Position numbers and translations under genes: made by a program. Under the pieces are notes generated by a model that was not told the origin of the DNA, searched no databases, and was given only the letters and a program-made list of their open reading frames with translations. DNA of 64,000 nt, taken from NCBI GenBank assembly GCA_049793155.1, contig JBARBN010000053.1, positions 1-64,000 of the forward strand, read 5' to 3'. Positions 51,869 to 60,690 of this stretch are shown one piece after another. Position 1 is the first letter of the stretch; each line of letters begins with the position of its first letter. The DNA is from JALNZF01 sp049793155. Its GTDB lineage: Bacteria; Nitrospirota; UBA9217.

Positions 51869-53417
51869 GTATATGGTGGTGTTGATTGTCGGTCTTGCCA
51901 TGGGCTTGGGTGCAGGCCTGCTGATCAAGGGAAAGTCAGCTGCAGGCAAGATAAAGGAAGCAGAAACGGAAGCGGCGAGGATCATTGCCAATGCCGAGCG
52001 TGAAGCGGAGACCAAGCGTAAGGAGGCGGTGCTTGAGTCCAAGGACAAATTCTATCAGGCGCGGTCTGATTTCGAGAAGGAGACCCGGGAAAAGCGCCAG
52101 GAGATCCAGAACCAGGAACGGCGGCTCACGCAGAAGGAAGAGAGTCTTGAAAAAAAGACCGACCTTATCGAAAAGCGGGAATCCGATGCAGTGCGGCGCG
52201 AGCGGGAGCTGACAGCGAAGGAAAAGATCGCGCAGGAAAAAGAGGAGCGCTTCGAGAAGGGGATCCACGAGCAGAGGCAGATGCTCGAAAAGATCGCGAA
52301 CATGACCGCCGAGGAGGCAAAGCGCCAGCTCATGGTATCTATGGAAGACGAGGCCAAGTATGAGGCGGCCAAGACGATCAAACGGATCGAGGACGAGGCC
52401 AAGGAAGAGGCGGACAAGAAGTCGAAAAACATCATGAGCCTGGCCATCCAGCGGTACGCCAGCGACTATGTAGCCGAGGCCACGGTCTCCGTTGTCAATC
52501 TTCCCAATGATGAAATGAAAGGCAGGATCATCGGGCGCGAGGGCAGGAACATCAGGGCACTCGAGGCAGCGACGGGCATCGACCTGATCATCGACGATAC
52601 GCCGGAAGCGGTCATTCTATCGTGTTATGATCCGCTCCGGAGAGAGATCGCGAAGCTTACCATTGAACGCTTGATCCATGACGGACGCATCCATCCCGCC
52701 CGTATCGAGGAGATCGCCGAGAAGGTCAGGAAAGACCTCGATATCACCATGAAGGAGGAGGGAGAAAAAGCCGCATTCGATCTCGGCCTGCACAATATTC
52801 ACCCCGAGATCATCAAACTTCTCGGGAGGCTCAGGTTCCGGACGAGCTATGGACAGAACGTGCTGATGCATTCGCGCGAGGTCGCCTATTTTGCAGGCAT
52901 CATGGCTGCCGAGTGCGGTGTGGACCAGAAACTCGCGCGGCGCGCCGGTCTCCTGCATGACCTGGGCAAGGCAGTAGACCATGAGGTGGAGGGGACCCAT
53001 CCGCAGATTGGCGGCGACCTGGCCAAGAAGTACGGTGAGAACCCCAAGGTGATCAACGCGATCATGACGCATCACGGAGACGGGGAGCCGAACTGCGTGG
53101 AGTCCGTACTGGTAGCGGCTGCGGACGCGCTTTCCGCGGGAAGGCCGGGTGTGCGGCGCGAGACGCTCGAGAGCTATCTCAAGCGGCTTGAGCAGCTCGA
53201 GACAGCGGCGAATTCCTTTAAAGGGGTCGAGAAATCCTACGCCATTCAGGCGGGCCGGGAGATCCGCATCATCGTCAAACCGGAAGATCTGTCTGATGCC
53301 CACTCTGCCCAGCTTTCGCGGGATATTGCCAAGAAGATAGAGACCGAGATGTCCTATCCCGGCCAGATCAAGGTCACGGTGGTGCGCGAGAGCAGGTATG
53401 TGGAGTACGCGAAATAG
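51861..53417 (+). CDS. rny: Ribonuclease Y
   Basis: Membrane-anchored endoribonuclease for mRNA turnover. The 518-residue product has an N-terminal membrane helix (VVLIVGLAMGLGAGLLI), a long coiled coil rich in Glu, Lys and Arg (residues about 30-200), a KH domain (GRIIGREGRNIRALEAATG) and an HD domain (HSREVAYFAG, LLHDLGKAVDHE, HHGDGEP). It is normal in length. It begins inside the last codons of rarA and is followed by an inverted repeat and the YmdB-like gene. Confidence 0.96.
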   Translation: MIEYMVVLIVGLAMGLGAGLLIKGKSAAGKIKEAETEAARIIANAEREAETKRKEAVLESKDKFYQARSDFEKETREKRQEIQNQERRLTQKEESLEKKTDLIEKRESDAVRRERELTAKEKIAQEKEERFEKGIHEQRQMLEKIANMTAEEAKRQLMVSMEDEAKYEAAKTIKRIEDEAKEEADKKSKNIMSLAIQRYASDYVAEATVSVVNLPNDEMKGRIIGREGRNIRALEAATGIDLIIDDTPEAVILSCYDPLRREIAKLTIERLIHDGRIHPARIEEIAEKVRKDLDITMKEEGEKAAFDLGLHNIHPEIIKLLGRLRFRTSYGQNVLMHSREVAYFAGIMAAECGVDQKLARRAGLLHDLGKAVDHEVEGTHPQIGGDLAKKYGENPKVINAIMTHHGDGEPNCVESVLVAAADALSAGRPGVRRETLESYLKRLEQLETAANSFKGVEKSYAIQAGREIRIIVKPEDLSDAHSAQLSRDIAKKIETEMSYPGQIKVTVVRESRYVEYAK

Positions 53418-53423
53418 AAGAAA

Positions 53424-53494
53424 CAGGAGCCAGAAGTCAGAATTCAGGAGTCAGGAGTAAAGGGAGACAATTGAAATCTTTATTCTGGCTCCTG
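53424..53494. repeat. Inverted repeat between rny and the ymdB-like gene
   Basis: CAGGAGCCAGAA at 53424-53435 pairs exactly with TTCTGGCTCCTG at 53483-53494; flanking bases extend the similarity. It is related to the element at 31983-32048. Confidence 0.75.
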
Positions 53495-53531
53495 GCTTCT
53501 GTCTCGTGACTTCTGCATCTAAGGGGGCTCA

Positions 53532-54311
53532 TTGAAGGTTCTTTTCATCGGCGACATCATCGGCGAGCCGGGCAGAAAGATGGTTCGGCAGCAGTTGCGC
53601 GGTCTCCGGGACACGCACCATCCCGATCTCGTGATTGCGAATGGAGAGAACTCGGCGGGCGGGTTCGGGATCACGTCCGAGATCGCCGATGAATTGTTCT
53701 TTCTCGGCATCGATGTGCTGACGTCGGGCAATCACGTTTGGGACAAGAAGGAGATCGAACCCTATCTGGCCAGGCAGGACCGGCTCATCAGACCGGCAAA
53801 CTATCCCGAAGGAAATCCCGGGTACGGTAGTGTGGTCATCTCCACCGAGAGCGCAGGCAAGGCGGCGGTCCTGAACCTGGAAGGGAGGGTCTTCATGTCG
53901 AACCTGACAGACCCGTTTCGCGTGGCCGAACAGGAGATCGAGAAACTGAAAAAAGAAACGTCGATCGTGATCATCGACTTTCACGCCGAGGCCACCTCCG
54001 AGAAGATCGCCCTCGCCTGGCACCTGGACGGCAAGGCGAGCGCCGTGATCGGGACCCATACCCATGTGCAGACGGCCGACGAAAGGGTCCTTCCGGGCGG
54101 GACGGCTTTTATTACCGATGCGGGCATGACGGGGCCCACGGATTCGGTCATAGGCGTGAAGAAAGAACAGGCTATCGCCCGTTTTCTGTATCAAACCCCG
54201 CACCGGTTCGAAATACCAAAGGGTCCGGTGCATCTCTGCGCGGTCATCATCGATGTCAACGATAAGACGGGGAAGGCAAACTCCATAGAACGAATACACG
54301 TTAGATCGTAG
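53532..54311 (+). CDS. YmdB-like metallophosphoesterase (TIGR00282 family)
   Basis: A 259-residue phosphodiesterase related to Bacillus YmdB. It shows the metal-binding motifs GDIIGEPGRK, NGENSAGGFG, GNHVWDKKEI and GTHTHVQTAD. YmdB hydrolyses 2',3'-cyclic nucleotides and is next to rny in several bacteria, as here. The start is TTG at 53532 with AAGGGGG upstream. A repeat element lies between it and rny. Confidence 0.9.
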   Translation: MKVLFIGDIIGEPGRKMVRQQLRGLRDTHHPDLVIANGENSAGGFGITSEIADELFFLGIDVLTSGNHVWDKKEIEPYLARQDRLIRPANYPEGNPGYGSVVISTESAGKAAVLNLEGRVFMSNLTDPFRVAEQEIEKLKKETSIVIIDFHAEATSEKIALAWHLDGKASAVIGTHTHVQTADERVLPGGTAFITDAGMTGPTDSVIGVKKEQAIARFLYQTPHRFEIPKGPVHLCAVIIDVNDKTGKANSIERIHVRS

Positions 54312-54322
54312 GGTCAGGGGTC

Positions 54323-55540
54323 ATGGGTCCAGGGTCAAACAAGTCTCACATTGTAACCGTTTCCCAGCTTACCGCTCAGATAAAAACCCTCCTCGAGGGT
54401 GCGTTTCCTGAGGTCTGGGTGGAAGGTGAACTCTCGAACCTCAGCATCCCCCAGTCAGGTCATGCCTATTTTACTCTCAAGGACGAACACGCCCAGATCC
54501 GCGCGGTCATGTTCCGCTCCTCCCTTCGATTCCTCAAGTTCACGCTCCAGCACGGGATACAGGTGCTGTGCCGGGGCAGGGTCAGTGTCTATGACCCGCG
54601 CGGTGAGTACCAGCTCATTCTCGACTATATAGAACCAAAAGGCGTTGGCGCACTCCAGCTTGCCTTTGAACAGCTCAAGGCGCGGCTCGACAAGGAAGGA
54701 CTCTTCGACCTTGACCGCAAGAAGCCCCTCCCGCTCCTTCCGCGGCGCATCGGTATTATCACGTCACCGACCGGCGCCGCGATCCGTGACATGTTGCGCG
54801 TGATCAAGCGCCGTCATCCGAGGATGCATATCCTTCTCTATCCCGTGCCGGTGCAAGGCATCGATGCCGCCCCCGCCCTTGTTGAGGCAATACAGTATTT
54901 CAACCGGGAGAAGAGCGTCGAGGTGATGATCATGGGCCGCGGCGGCGGGTCACTCGAAGACCTCTGGGCCTTCAATGAGGAACCGGTGGCGCGCGCAATC
55001 GCCGCGTCGAATATCCCGCTCATATCAGCGGTCGGCCACGAGACGGACTATACGATCTCGGATTTTGTTGCTGATCTGCGCGCTCCGACGCCTTCTGCCG
55101 CGGCTGAGATGGTGGTGGAGAGCGAGGAGCGTTTTCGGGAAACCGTTCATTCACTCAAGGTCCGGCTTGTCGGCCGCATGGAACAAATGATCGGGACTGC
55201 GCGCGCATCTCTTCGCGAGAAGATCCGTCTTCTGGGAGACCCGAGGCGGAGACTTGAACAGGTGGTGCAGCGGGTAGATGAACTGGTCCGCCGGATGGGT
55301 CTGGGACTTCGTCAGCACGTGCGACGGGACCGGGCGCAGCTCACTTCTTTGATCGCGGGTCTCGACCATTTGAATCCGCTCGGCATCCTTTCGCGCGGAT
55401 ACAGCATCACAAGAAAAATGCCTGAAGGGATTATCCTCAAAGATGCCGTGGCGGTCATACCGGGCGATATGATCAGGACCAGGCTCAATGAGGGCGAGGT
55501 GTTGTCCCGGGTTGAACAGCGGGATGCTTCTGATAAGTGA
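54323..55540 (+). CDS. xseA: Exodeoxyribonuclease VII large subunit
   Basis: Large subunit of the single-strand DNA exonuclease. The 405-residue product has the OB-fold N-terminus (HIVTVSQLTAQIKTLLEGAF, WVEGELSNL), the catalytic core (RRIGIITSPTGAAIRDML, MGRGGGSLEDLWAFNEE, SAVGHETDYTI) and the helical C-terminus. The start codon and about six first residues (MGPGSNK) are encoded by a piece of the intergenic repeat family (GGGTCAGGGGTCATGGGTCC); no other start is available in frame. xseB is not adjacent: two signalling genes intervene. Confidence 0.94.
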   Translation: MGPGSNKSHIVTVSQLTAQIKTLLEGAFPEVWVEGELSNLSIPQSGHAYFTLKDEHAQIRAVMFRSSLRFLKFTLQHGIQVLCRGRVSVYDPRGEYQLILDYIEPKGVGALQLAFEQLKARLDKEGLFDLDRKKPLPLLPRRIGIITSPTGAAIRDMLRVIKRRHPRMHILLYPVPVQGIDAAPALVEAIQYFNREKSVEVMIMGRGGGSLEDLWAFNEEPVARAIAASNIPLISAVGHETDYTISDFVADLRAPTPSAAAEMVVESEERFRETVHSLKVRLVGRMEQMIGTARASLREKIRLLGDPRRRLEQVVQRVDELVRRMGLGLRQHVRRDRAQLTSLIAGLDHLNPLGILSRGYSITRKMPEGIILKDAVAVIPGDMIRTRLNEGEVLSRVEQRDASDK

Positions 55541-55613
55541 CAGCGGCCGAGAGCCCTTGACGGCCGGAGCACCTGTCCGCAATTGACGGAGCAGGGGATA
55601 TGCCGTTCTCCTT

Positions 55614-55642
55614 TTGACACCCGGTCTTTCTTGTGGTACAGT
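55614..55642 (+). promoter_or_regulatory. Promoter that may give a leaderless message for the HEAT-repeat gene
   Basis: TTGACA at 55614-55619, a 17-bp spacer and TACAGT at 55637-55642. The predicted start, about 7 bp downstream, falls on the ATG at 55650, which has no SD. Confidence 0.6.
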
Positions 55643-55649
55643 ACAAATT

Positions 55650-57749
55650 ATGCAGAAAGATATCGGCCAGGAAGATGTACTCACCCCTGAAGTGCACGAT
55701 GTCATGCGCGCCCTCGTTTCGGCGATCAGGACGGTTAAGATTTACCCTCCCAACAATCCCGTTTATTCTCAATCGCTAAAAAAATCCTTTGAACTGCTGG
55801 ACCATTTCCTGGCCACGGCGCAGGAATACACCGTCGGCGTACAAAAAACCAATTTCACCTACCGGCGCACTCCGGTCGGGAAAGAGGCTCAGTTGAACAG
55901 GGCCATTGCCCAGGACCTGTTCGCGAAAGGGATCCGTGAGATCGTCCTCAGCGCCGGGGTGACCGAGGCAGAGCTGCTCACGCTTTGTCGGGCACTTGCC
56001 CTGTCGTCGGAAGACCTGGCGATGAAGAACGGAATCTCTTCTATCCTCTGGGAGGAGGGTGCAACGCATATCAGGGTGACCGAGGCGGGTCTTGACGAGA
56101 TCATAACGACAAATATGTCAACGGGTTTGATGGACAAGGCGGCAACGGGTACCACGGCAACAACGGAAAGTCCCCTGCCATCCGCGGTCAGGAAGGAAAA
56201 GGTTTTTTTTGGCCGCACACTGGTCCTCGGTGACCTTATCGGCGATCCCTCGGGGTTCGCATTCAGCATGCTGGAACTTGCAAAACAGACTCACGCTGAA
56301 GATGAAACTGTGGAGGACCGGTTGTATGCCCTCTATCAGGAAGCCGGCCGTAAGATAGAGGTTGACCATGCCGGACAGGGTGATGCCATGTTCGAGAGCC
56401 TGGGCAAGTCCGTTCTTGCGCTTGAACCAAACTTTCGCGATGCGCTCGTAGCCGGTAAGTTATATAAAGACCTGGACTCCGAAATGGCGTCTGAACAGCA
56501 GACCGACGTCGAACAGAACTTTCCCTCCGCGATTCAGGAGGTCCAGGCGGGGCGTTTCTCCCACGCCTGGACCGTGCAGCAGGTGTCAGCGCTCCTGAAA
56601 AAAGCAACGTCAAAAAAATCCCTCTCCTCAACACCGCTGTTGTCCCCTTCCGAGGTGATAGCCGCCCCGTTGTCCCAGGGCATCGCCGGGATCGCCAGGG
56701 AAATGTCCTCTTACAGTCCGGAAGAGATGGAACGACTCAAAGTACTCGGAGAGGCAGGCATGGAATCGGACATCATCCAGGCGGCTGTGCACACCTTCAT
56801 CTGCTTGCTGCCCCTCGCCAAGAATCCGCAGCATGCCGCTCCGGAACAGAAGGAAATCGAGCATTTTTCCAGTGTGGTCAGACAGCTTGAGGAAATGCTC
56901 AGCTTTTTTTTGAAGGAAAAGGATTATGACCGCGCATTGGGTATAATCGAGGCGTTTCACCTGCCGGTGGAACCGGCATTCAAACCGCGGATAAATGAGG
57001 CCCTGAAAAGAACGGCATCCAAGTCCGTCGTTATAGCGGTGATCGGCGAGCTGAAAAAGCATCCCAAAGGTTCTAGAGAATACAAGTCCGCCTATGCCTA
57101 CATTTCGAGACTGGAACGAGAAACAACGGAAATTCTTCTGGAGCTCATGGCGGAGGAACAGGACCGGGCGGCAAGGATCTTCTATCTCGATCTCTTGAAA
57201 GATGTCGGCAGGAACCAGATCGCACTGCTCGGGGAATTGCTTACGGACGGGCGCTGGTATTTCGTGCGAAATATCGTGAGCGTTCTGGGGGAAAGCAAGA
57301 CGGACCAGGCGCTCACATTTCTCCGAAAGGCGGCAGACCACAAGAATGTCCGCATCCGGCAGGAAGTCATCAAGGGGCTTTTCAGTGTCGGCGGGAAGAA
57401 AGCTGCAAGTATACTGGTCAAGCTGCTGCGCGACAAGGATGATGGCGTGCAGGTAACGGCGATCCATGCGTATGGTGATTTCCCCGGCATCGGTGCGGAG
57501 GAGTCAACTCCCCTCATCGAGTTTCTGGAGGAAAGGGTTTTGAAAAAGAAGGAACAGGAACATACGATCGAGGCGATCAAGGCGCTGGGAAAAATCGGCG
57601 GGCGGGAGGCGATGGAATTTCTAAAACGGTATTCAATCACCCGGTGGTGGAAACCCCGAAAACTTCAGAAGGAGCTCAAGGTCGCGGCGGAACAGGCCGT
57701 TGAGGAGATCAAGAGGAGACAGAGCGATGTCGGACGAACAAGTCGATAA
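55650..57749 (+). CDS. HEAT-repeat protein with signalling-type N-terminal domain
   Basis: A 699-residue soluble protein. The first 150 residues (IKTVKIYPPNNPVYSQSL-like start, EYTVGVQ, GIREIVLSAGVTEAELLTLCRAL) resemble the N-terminal domain of the HD-GYP protein encoded next. The C-terminal 200 residues contain HEAT-like repeats (NQIALLGELLTDGRWYFVRNIVSVLGE; VRIRQEVIKGLFSV; DGVQVTAIHAYGDF). The middle part is helical. The function is probably protein-protein interaction in a signalling pair. ATG 55650 lacks an SD. The last 23 bp overlap the next gene. Confidence 0.75.
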   Translation: MQKDIGQEDVLTPEVHDVMRALVSAIRTVKIYPPNNPVYSQSLKKSFELLDHFLATAQEYTVGVQKTNFTYRRTPVGKEAQLNRAIAQDLFAKGIREIVLSAGVTEAELLTLCRALALSSEDLAMKNGISSILWEEGATHIRVTEAGLDEIITTNMSTGLMDKAATGTTATTESPLPSAVRKEKVFFGRTLVLGDLIGDPSGFAFSMLELAKQTHAEDETVEDRLYALYQEAGRKIEVDHAGQGDAMFESLGKSVLALEPNFRDALVAGKLYKDLDSEMASEQQTDVEQNFPSAIQEVQAGRFSHAWTVQQVSALLKKATSKKSLSSTPLLSPSEVIAAPLSQGIAGIAREMSSYSPEEMERLKVLGEAGMESDIIQAAVHTFICLLPLAKNPQHAAPEQKEIEHFSSVVRQLEEMLSFFLKEKDYDRALGIIEAFHLPVEPAFKPRINEALKRTASKSVVIAVIGELKKHPKGSREYKSAYAYISRLERETTEILLELMAEEQDRAARIFYLDLLKDVGRNQIALLGELLTDGRWYFVRNIVSVLGESKTDQALTFLRKAADHKNVRIRQEVIKGLFSVGGKKAASILVKLLRDKDDGVQVTAIHAYGDFPGIGAEESTPLIEFLEERVLKKKEQEHTIEAIKALGKIGGREAMEFLKRYSITRWWKPRKLQKELKVAAEQAVEEIKRRQSDVGRTSR

Positions 57750-59160
57750 GCGGGGAGAGGCGAGGCAGTCCTTTTATGCGAGACAACTTTTAATCGACTC
57801 TGCGCGGACCGCGTTCCAGCAGCTTGCCGCCATCCTGAAAAACGCGACCCTGTATCCGGAAGCTCACCCGCATCTGCTTGCCGCAGCGGACAAATTTCGG
57901 GGCAAGATCGAAGAATTGCTTGAGGAACGGAAGGAAGCGGCTTTTTATCTCGTCGGCGGCGAGTTGTTTTTTGAGAAGATATCCATTCCTATCGATCAGG
58001 CGCTTTCCCTGCTCTTGGAGCAATTCACCACGAGGGACGTGGGCGGGATCGTCTTTATGCCGGGACTCACCGCTCAGGAATTGATCCGGTTTGCAAGCCT
58101 CATGAACAAGGAACCCTCGGTTCTTGCCGGGCAGGGGGGCATTCGTTCCGTGATCGAGAAAGAGGGCGCATCTCACCTCGTACTTCACAACGTGGTTCTT
58201 GTCGAAAAGCAGGTGGGAGCTGACATCAAGGCGGGGAAAAAGAAGGCCTCCGACGTGTTCAAGGATGCGATCGACACGGTGAAGGATACGGTCCAGGCAA
58301 TGCAGACCGGTCAGCTGTCCAGTGTGCGAAAAGTGAACTCGGTCGTGCAAACCATGGTGGACAACATCCTGGACAACCGGGATGCCCTCTTGGGCATGAC
58401 AAACCTCAAGATGTACGATGAATACACCTTTGCCCACTCCGTGAACACGTCGATCCTCGCGTCATCCCTCGGGACATTTCTCTCATTCGGCAAACCGCAG
58501 GTCGCCACCCTGGGTATGGCGGCGATGATGCATGATATCGGCAAGGTAACGGTCCCACTCGATATCATCAATAAACCGGGCAAGCTCTCGGATGAAGAAT
58601 GGAACCAGGTGAAACGGCATCCTATCGAAGGGGCGCTGCTTCTCGTAGACATACCGGGTGTGTCCAGGCTGGCCATGGTGGCGGCTTTTGAGCATCATCA
58701 GCACGGAGGAGCCAGGGGCTATCCGCAGGTGAACGGCCAATCTGAGCGGCATCCCTTTTCTCAGATCGTTGCCCTCGCAGATGCCTATGAAGCACTCACG
58801 GCGGCGCGGGTGTATTACAGCTCCCAAATGCCCCCGAACCAGGCCATCCAGATCCTGATCAAGAATCGAGGGACTACCAGCGATCCCGTTCTCCTCAAGG
58901 CGTTTGTCAACATGGTCGGCATCTTCCCTGTCGGCACCCTTCTTAAACTGGACACGGGAGAGGTCGCTCTCGTCACCCATCAAACGCGGGATTTGATGCG
59001 TCCCCGCGTTCTGATCTTGAACCGGTTCGACGGATCGGAAAAGGAGAGTGGTCAGGACATCAGTCTTCTGGAGACCGCAGGAGGACGGCATCGGCGCTCC
59101 ATTGTCGGCACCATTGATCCGAATTCGGCCAAGATCGATCTGAAAAAATACCTCACATAA
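57727..59160 (+). CDS. HD-GYP-type phosphodiesterase-like protein, degenerate GYP motif
   Basis: A 477-residue protein. After an N-terminal domain (residues 25-165) shared with the upstream HEAT protein comes an HD-GYP-like domain: His237 (YTFAHSVN), His269-Asp270 (MMHDIGK), His298 (VKRHPIEGA), and His323-His324 in HHQHGGARGYP. The canonical HHExxDGxGYP is changed: Asp and Gly are missing from the loop, while GYP is kept. This could reduce or alter c-di-GMP hydrolysis. ATG 57727 lies inside the previous gene, which suggests coupled translation. Confidence 0.85.
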   Translation: MSDEQVDKRGEARQSFYARQLLIDSARTAFQQLAAILKNATLYPEAHPHLLAAADKFRGKIEELLEERKEAAFYLVGGELFFEKISIPIDQALSLLLEQFTTRDVGGIVFMPGLTAQELIRFASLMNKEPSVLAGQGGIRSVIEKEGASHLVLHNVVLVEKQVGADIKAGKKKASDVFKDAIDTVKDTVQAMQTGQLSSVRKVNSVVQTMVDNILDNRDALLGMTNLKMYDEYTFAHSVNTSILASSLGTFLSFGKPQVATLGMAAMMHDIGKVTVPLDIINKPGKLSDEEWNQVKRHPIEGALLLVDIPGVSRLAMVAAFEHHQHGGARGYPQVNGQSERHPFSQIVALADAYEALTAARVYYSSQMPPNQAIQILIKNRGTTSDPVLLKAFVNMVGIFPVGTLLKLDTGEVALVTHQTRDLMRPRVLILNRFDGSEKESGQDISLLETAGGRHRRSIVGTIDPNSAKIDLKKYLT

Positions 59161-59233
59161 GGAGCACCGGCGCAAATTACAGCCTCCGTCGTCCCCGGTT
59201 GACATTCCTGACGCATTTCCCTTGCATTTATCC

Positions 59234-59263
59234 TTGATTTTGTCCACCCGTTGCGGATATAAT
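59234..59263 (+). promoter_or_regulatory. Promoter of the xseB-ispA-dxs group
   Basis: TTGATT at 59234-59239, an 18-bp spacer and a perfect TATAAT at 59258-59263. The start would be near 59270, 46 bp upstream of xseB. Confidence 0.6.
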
Positions 59264-59315
59264 TATTTTGTCGCGCTTTTCTTTTCTGGCCCGACATCAT
59301 GGAGCACGCGTTCCT

Positions 59316-59543
59316 ATGGCGGAAAAAAAATTTGAGGCGGCGCTGGCGCGGCTCGAGGAGATCGTGCAGAAGCTTGAGCAGGGAGACCTCCCGTTAGAGC
59401 AATCGCTGAAATTGTTCGAGGAGGGGATAAGGCTTTCACGCATCTGCAACACCCGTCTGGAAGAGGCCGAGCGCAAGGTGGAGGTCCTGCTCAAAGATAA
59501 GGCTGGAAATATGATCGCGAAACCGTTCGAAGAAGAGGAATAA
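59316..59543 (+). CDS. xseB: Exodeoxyribonuclease VII small subunit
   Basis: A 75-residue helical protein that completes exonuclease VII. It matches XseB: FEAALARLEEIVQKLEQGDLPLEQSLKLFEEGIRL (in part) and CNTRLEEAERKVEVLL. ATG 59316 is chosen by homology; the frame is open for 16 codons upstream. ispA and dxs follow. Confidence 0.93.
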   Translation: MAEKKFEAALARLEEIVQKLEQGDLPLEQSLKLFEEGIRLSRICNTRLEEAERKVEVLLKDKAGNMIAKPFEEEE

Positions 59544-59556
59544 CGGAAACAATCGC

Positions 59557-59659
59557 CAAATTACAAATAACAAATCCCAAATGAATTCCAAGTTCAATAT
59601 GCAATTTCTCAAACGTTCGGAATTTGAGGCTTGGCTTATTGAATTTTATTTGTAATTTG
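59557..59659. repeat. Inverted repeat between xseB and ispA
   Basis: CAAATTACAAATAA at 59557-59570 pairs exactly with TTATTTGTAATTTG at 59646-59659. The central part contains further AT-rich mirrored pieces. It ends about 30 bp before the ispA start. Confidence 0.7.
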
Positions 59660-59690
59660 CCGCTTGGAATTTAGGGCTTGCTTCTCACTT

Positions 59691-60581
59691 ATGGATATAA
59701 CCTCATACCTTTCCAAAAGAAAAGCCGTCATTGACAAGGCGCTCGATAAGCTCGTTCCGTCCGCGAAGATGTTCCCGACGTCGATCCATGAGGCCATGCG
59801 CTACAGTCTTTTTGCCGGCGGAAAGAGGGTGCGGCCAATCCTGGCTATTGCCGCTGCCGAGGCGCTCGGTGCAAGGGCATCAGGCCTGCTTCCCCTGGCA
59901 GGATCACTGGAACTCATTCATACGTACTCGCTGATCCACGACGATCTTCCCGCCATGGACGACGATGATTTCAGGCGAGGGCGACCGACCTGCCACAAGG
60001 TCTATGGCGAGGCCGTAGCCATCCTTGCGGGTGACGGGCTTTTGAACATGGCGTTCGAGGTATTGTCCGATCCCCGACGGGCCAAAGCAGTGCCCGCGAA
60101 CAGGCTCATTGCCATCATCAAAGAGATCAGCGCTGCATCCGGCGTCCTTGGCATGGTGGGAGGACAGGTGGTCGATATGGAGTCCGAGGGCAGGGAAATT
60201 GATTTCCCCACGCTCGAATACATACATACGCACAAGACCGGCGCGCTCATCCGGGCCGCGGTTCGGGTCGGCGCCCTCTATGCAAAGGCGAGTGAAAGAC
60301 GGCTCAGTGCCCTGACCCGGTACGGTGAACTGGCCGGGCTTGCTTTTCAGATCGTCGATGATATCCTCGATATTACGGGCAAGCGGGAGGAGATCGGCAA
60401 GGATATCGGCAGTGACCTGAAAAAAGGCAAGAGGACCTTCCCGAGCTTTTATGGTCTTGAAGAATCGCGCCTGAGGGCCAGCGAGGTTGCGGACAAGGCG
60501 ATTTACGCCCTAAGGGACTTTGACCGTAAGGCAGATCCGCTCAGGGAACTGGCGAAGTATATTGTGAAGAGAGTGAATTAA
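59691..60581 (+). CDS. ispA: Polyprenyl (farnesyl) diphosphate synthase
   Basis: Condenses IPP with allylic diphosphates. The 296-residue product has the first Asp-rich motif LIHDDLPAMDDDDFRRGRPT (DDxxxxD), GGKRVRP near residue 50, and the second motif FQIVDDILDITG. The residues before the first DD are typical of short-chain, FPP-type synthases. ATG 59691 lies just after the repeat; the SD is weak. dxs follows, as in many xseB-ispA-dxs operons. Confidence 0.93.
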   Translation: MDITSYLSKRKAVIDKALDKLVPSAKMFPTSIHEAMRYSLFAGGKRVRPILAIAAAEALGARASGLLPLAGSLELIHTYSLIHDDLPAMDDDDFRRGRPTCHKVYGEAVAILAGDGLLNMAFEVLSDPRRAKAVPANRLIAIIKEISAASGVLGMVGGQVVDMESEGREIDFPTLEYIHTHKTGALIRAAVRVGALYAKASERRLSALTRYGELAGLAFQIVDDILDITGKREEIGKDIGSDLKKGKRTFPSFYGLEESRLRASEVADKAIYALRDFDRKADPLRELAKYIVKRVN

Positions 60582-60596
60582 AAAAACAGAGGTTCA

Positions 60597-60675
60597 TGGG
60601 GCAAGGGTCAGGGGTCATGGTTTAGGATTCATGATCCAGAAGTCCATGACCCTTGCGACTTGACCCTTGACCCAT
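60597..60675. repeat. Inverted repeat between ispA and dxs
   Basis: GCAAGGGTCA at 60601-60610 pairs with TGACCCTTGC at 60647-60656, and GGTCATGG with CCATGACC. It is made of the same words as the fragment before xseA. It ends about 15 bp before the dxs start. Confidence 0.65.
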
Positions 60676-60690
60676 TTTATGAGGTACCAA

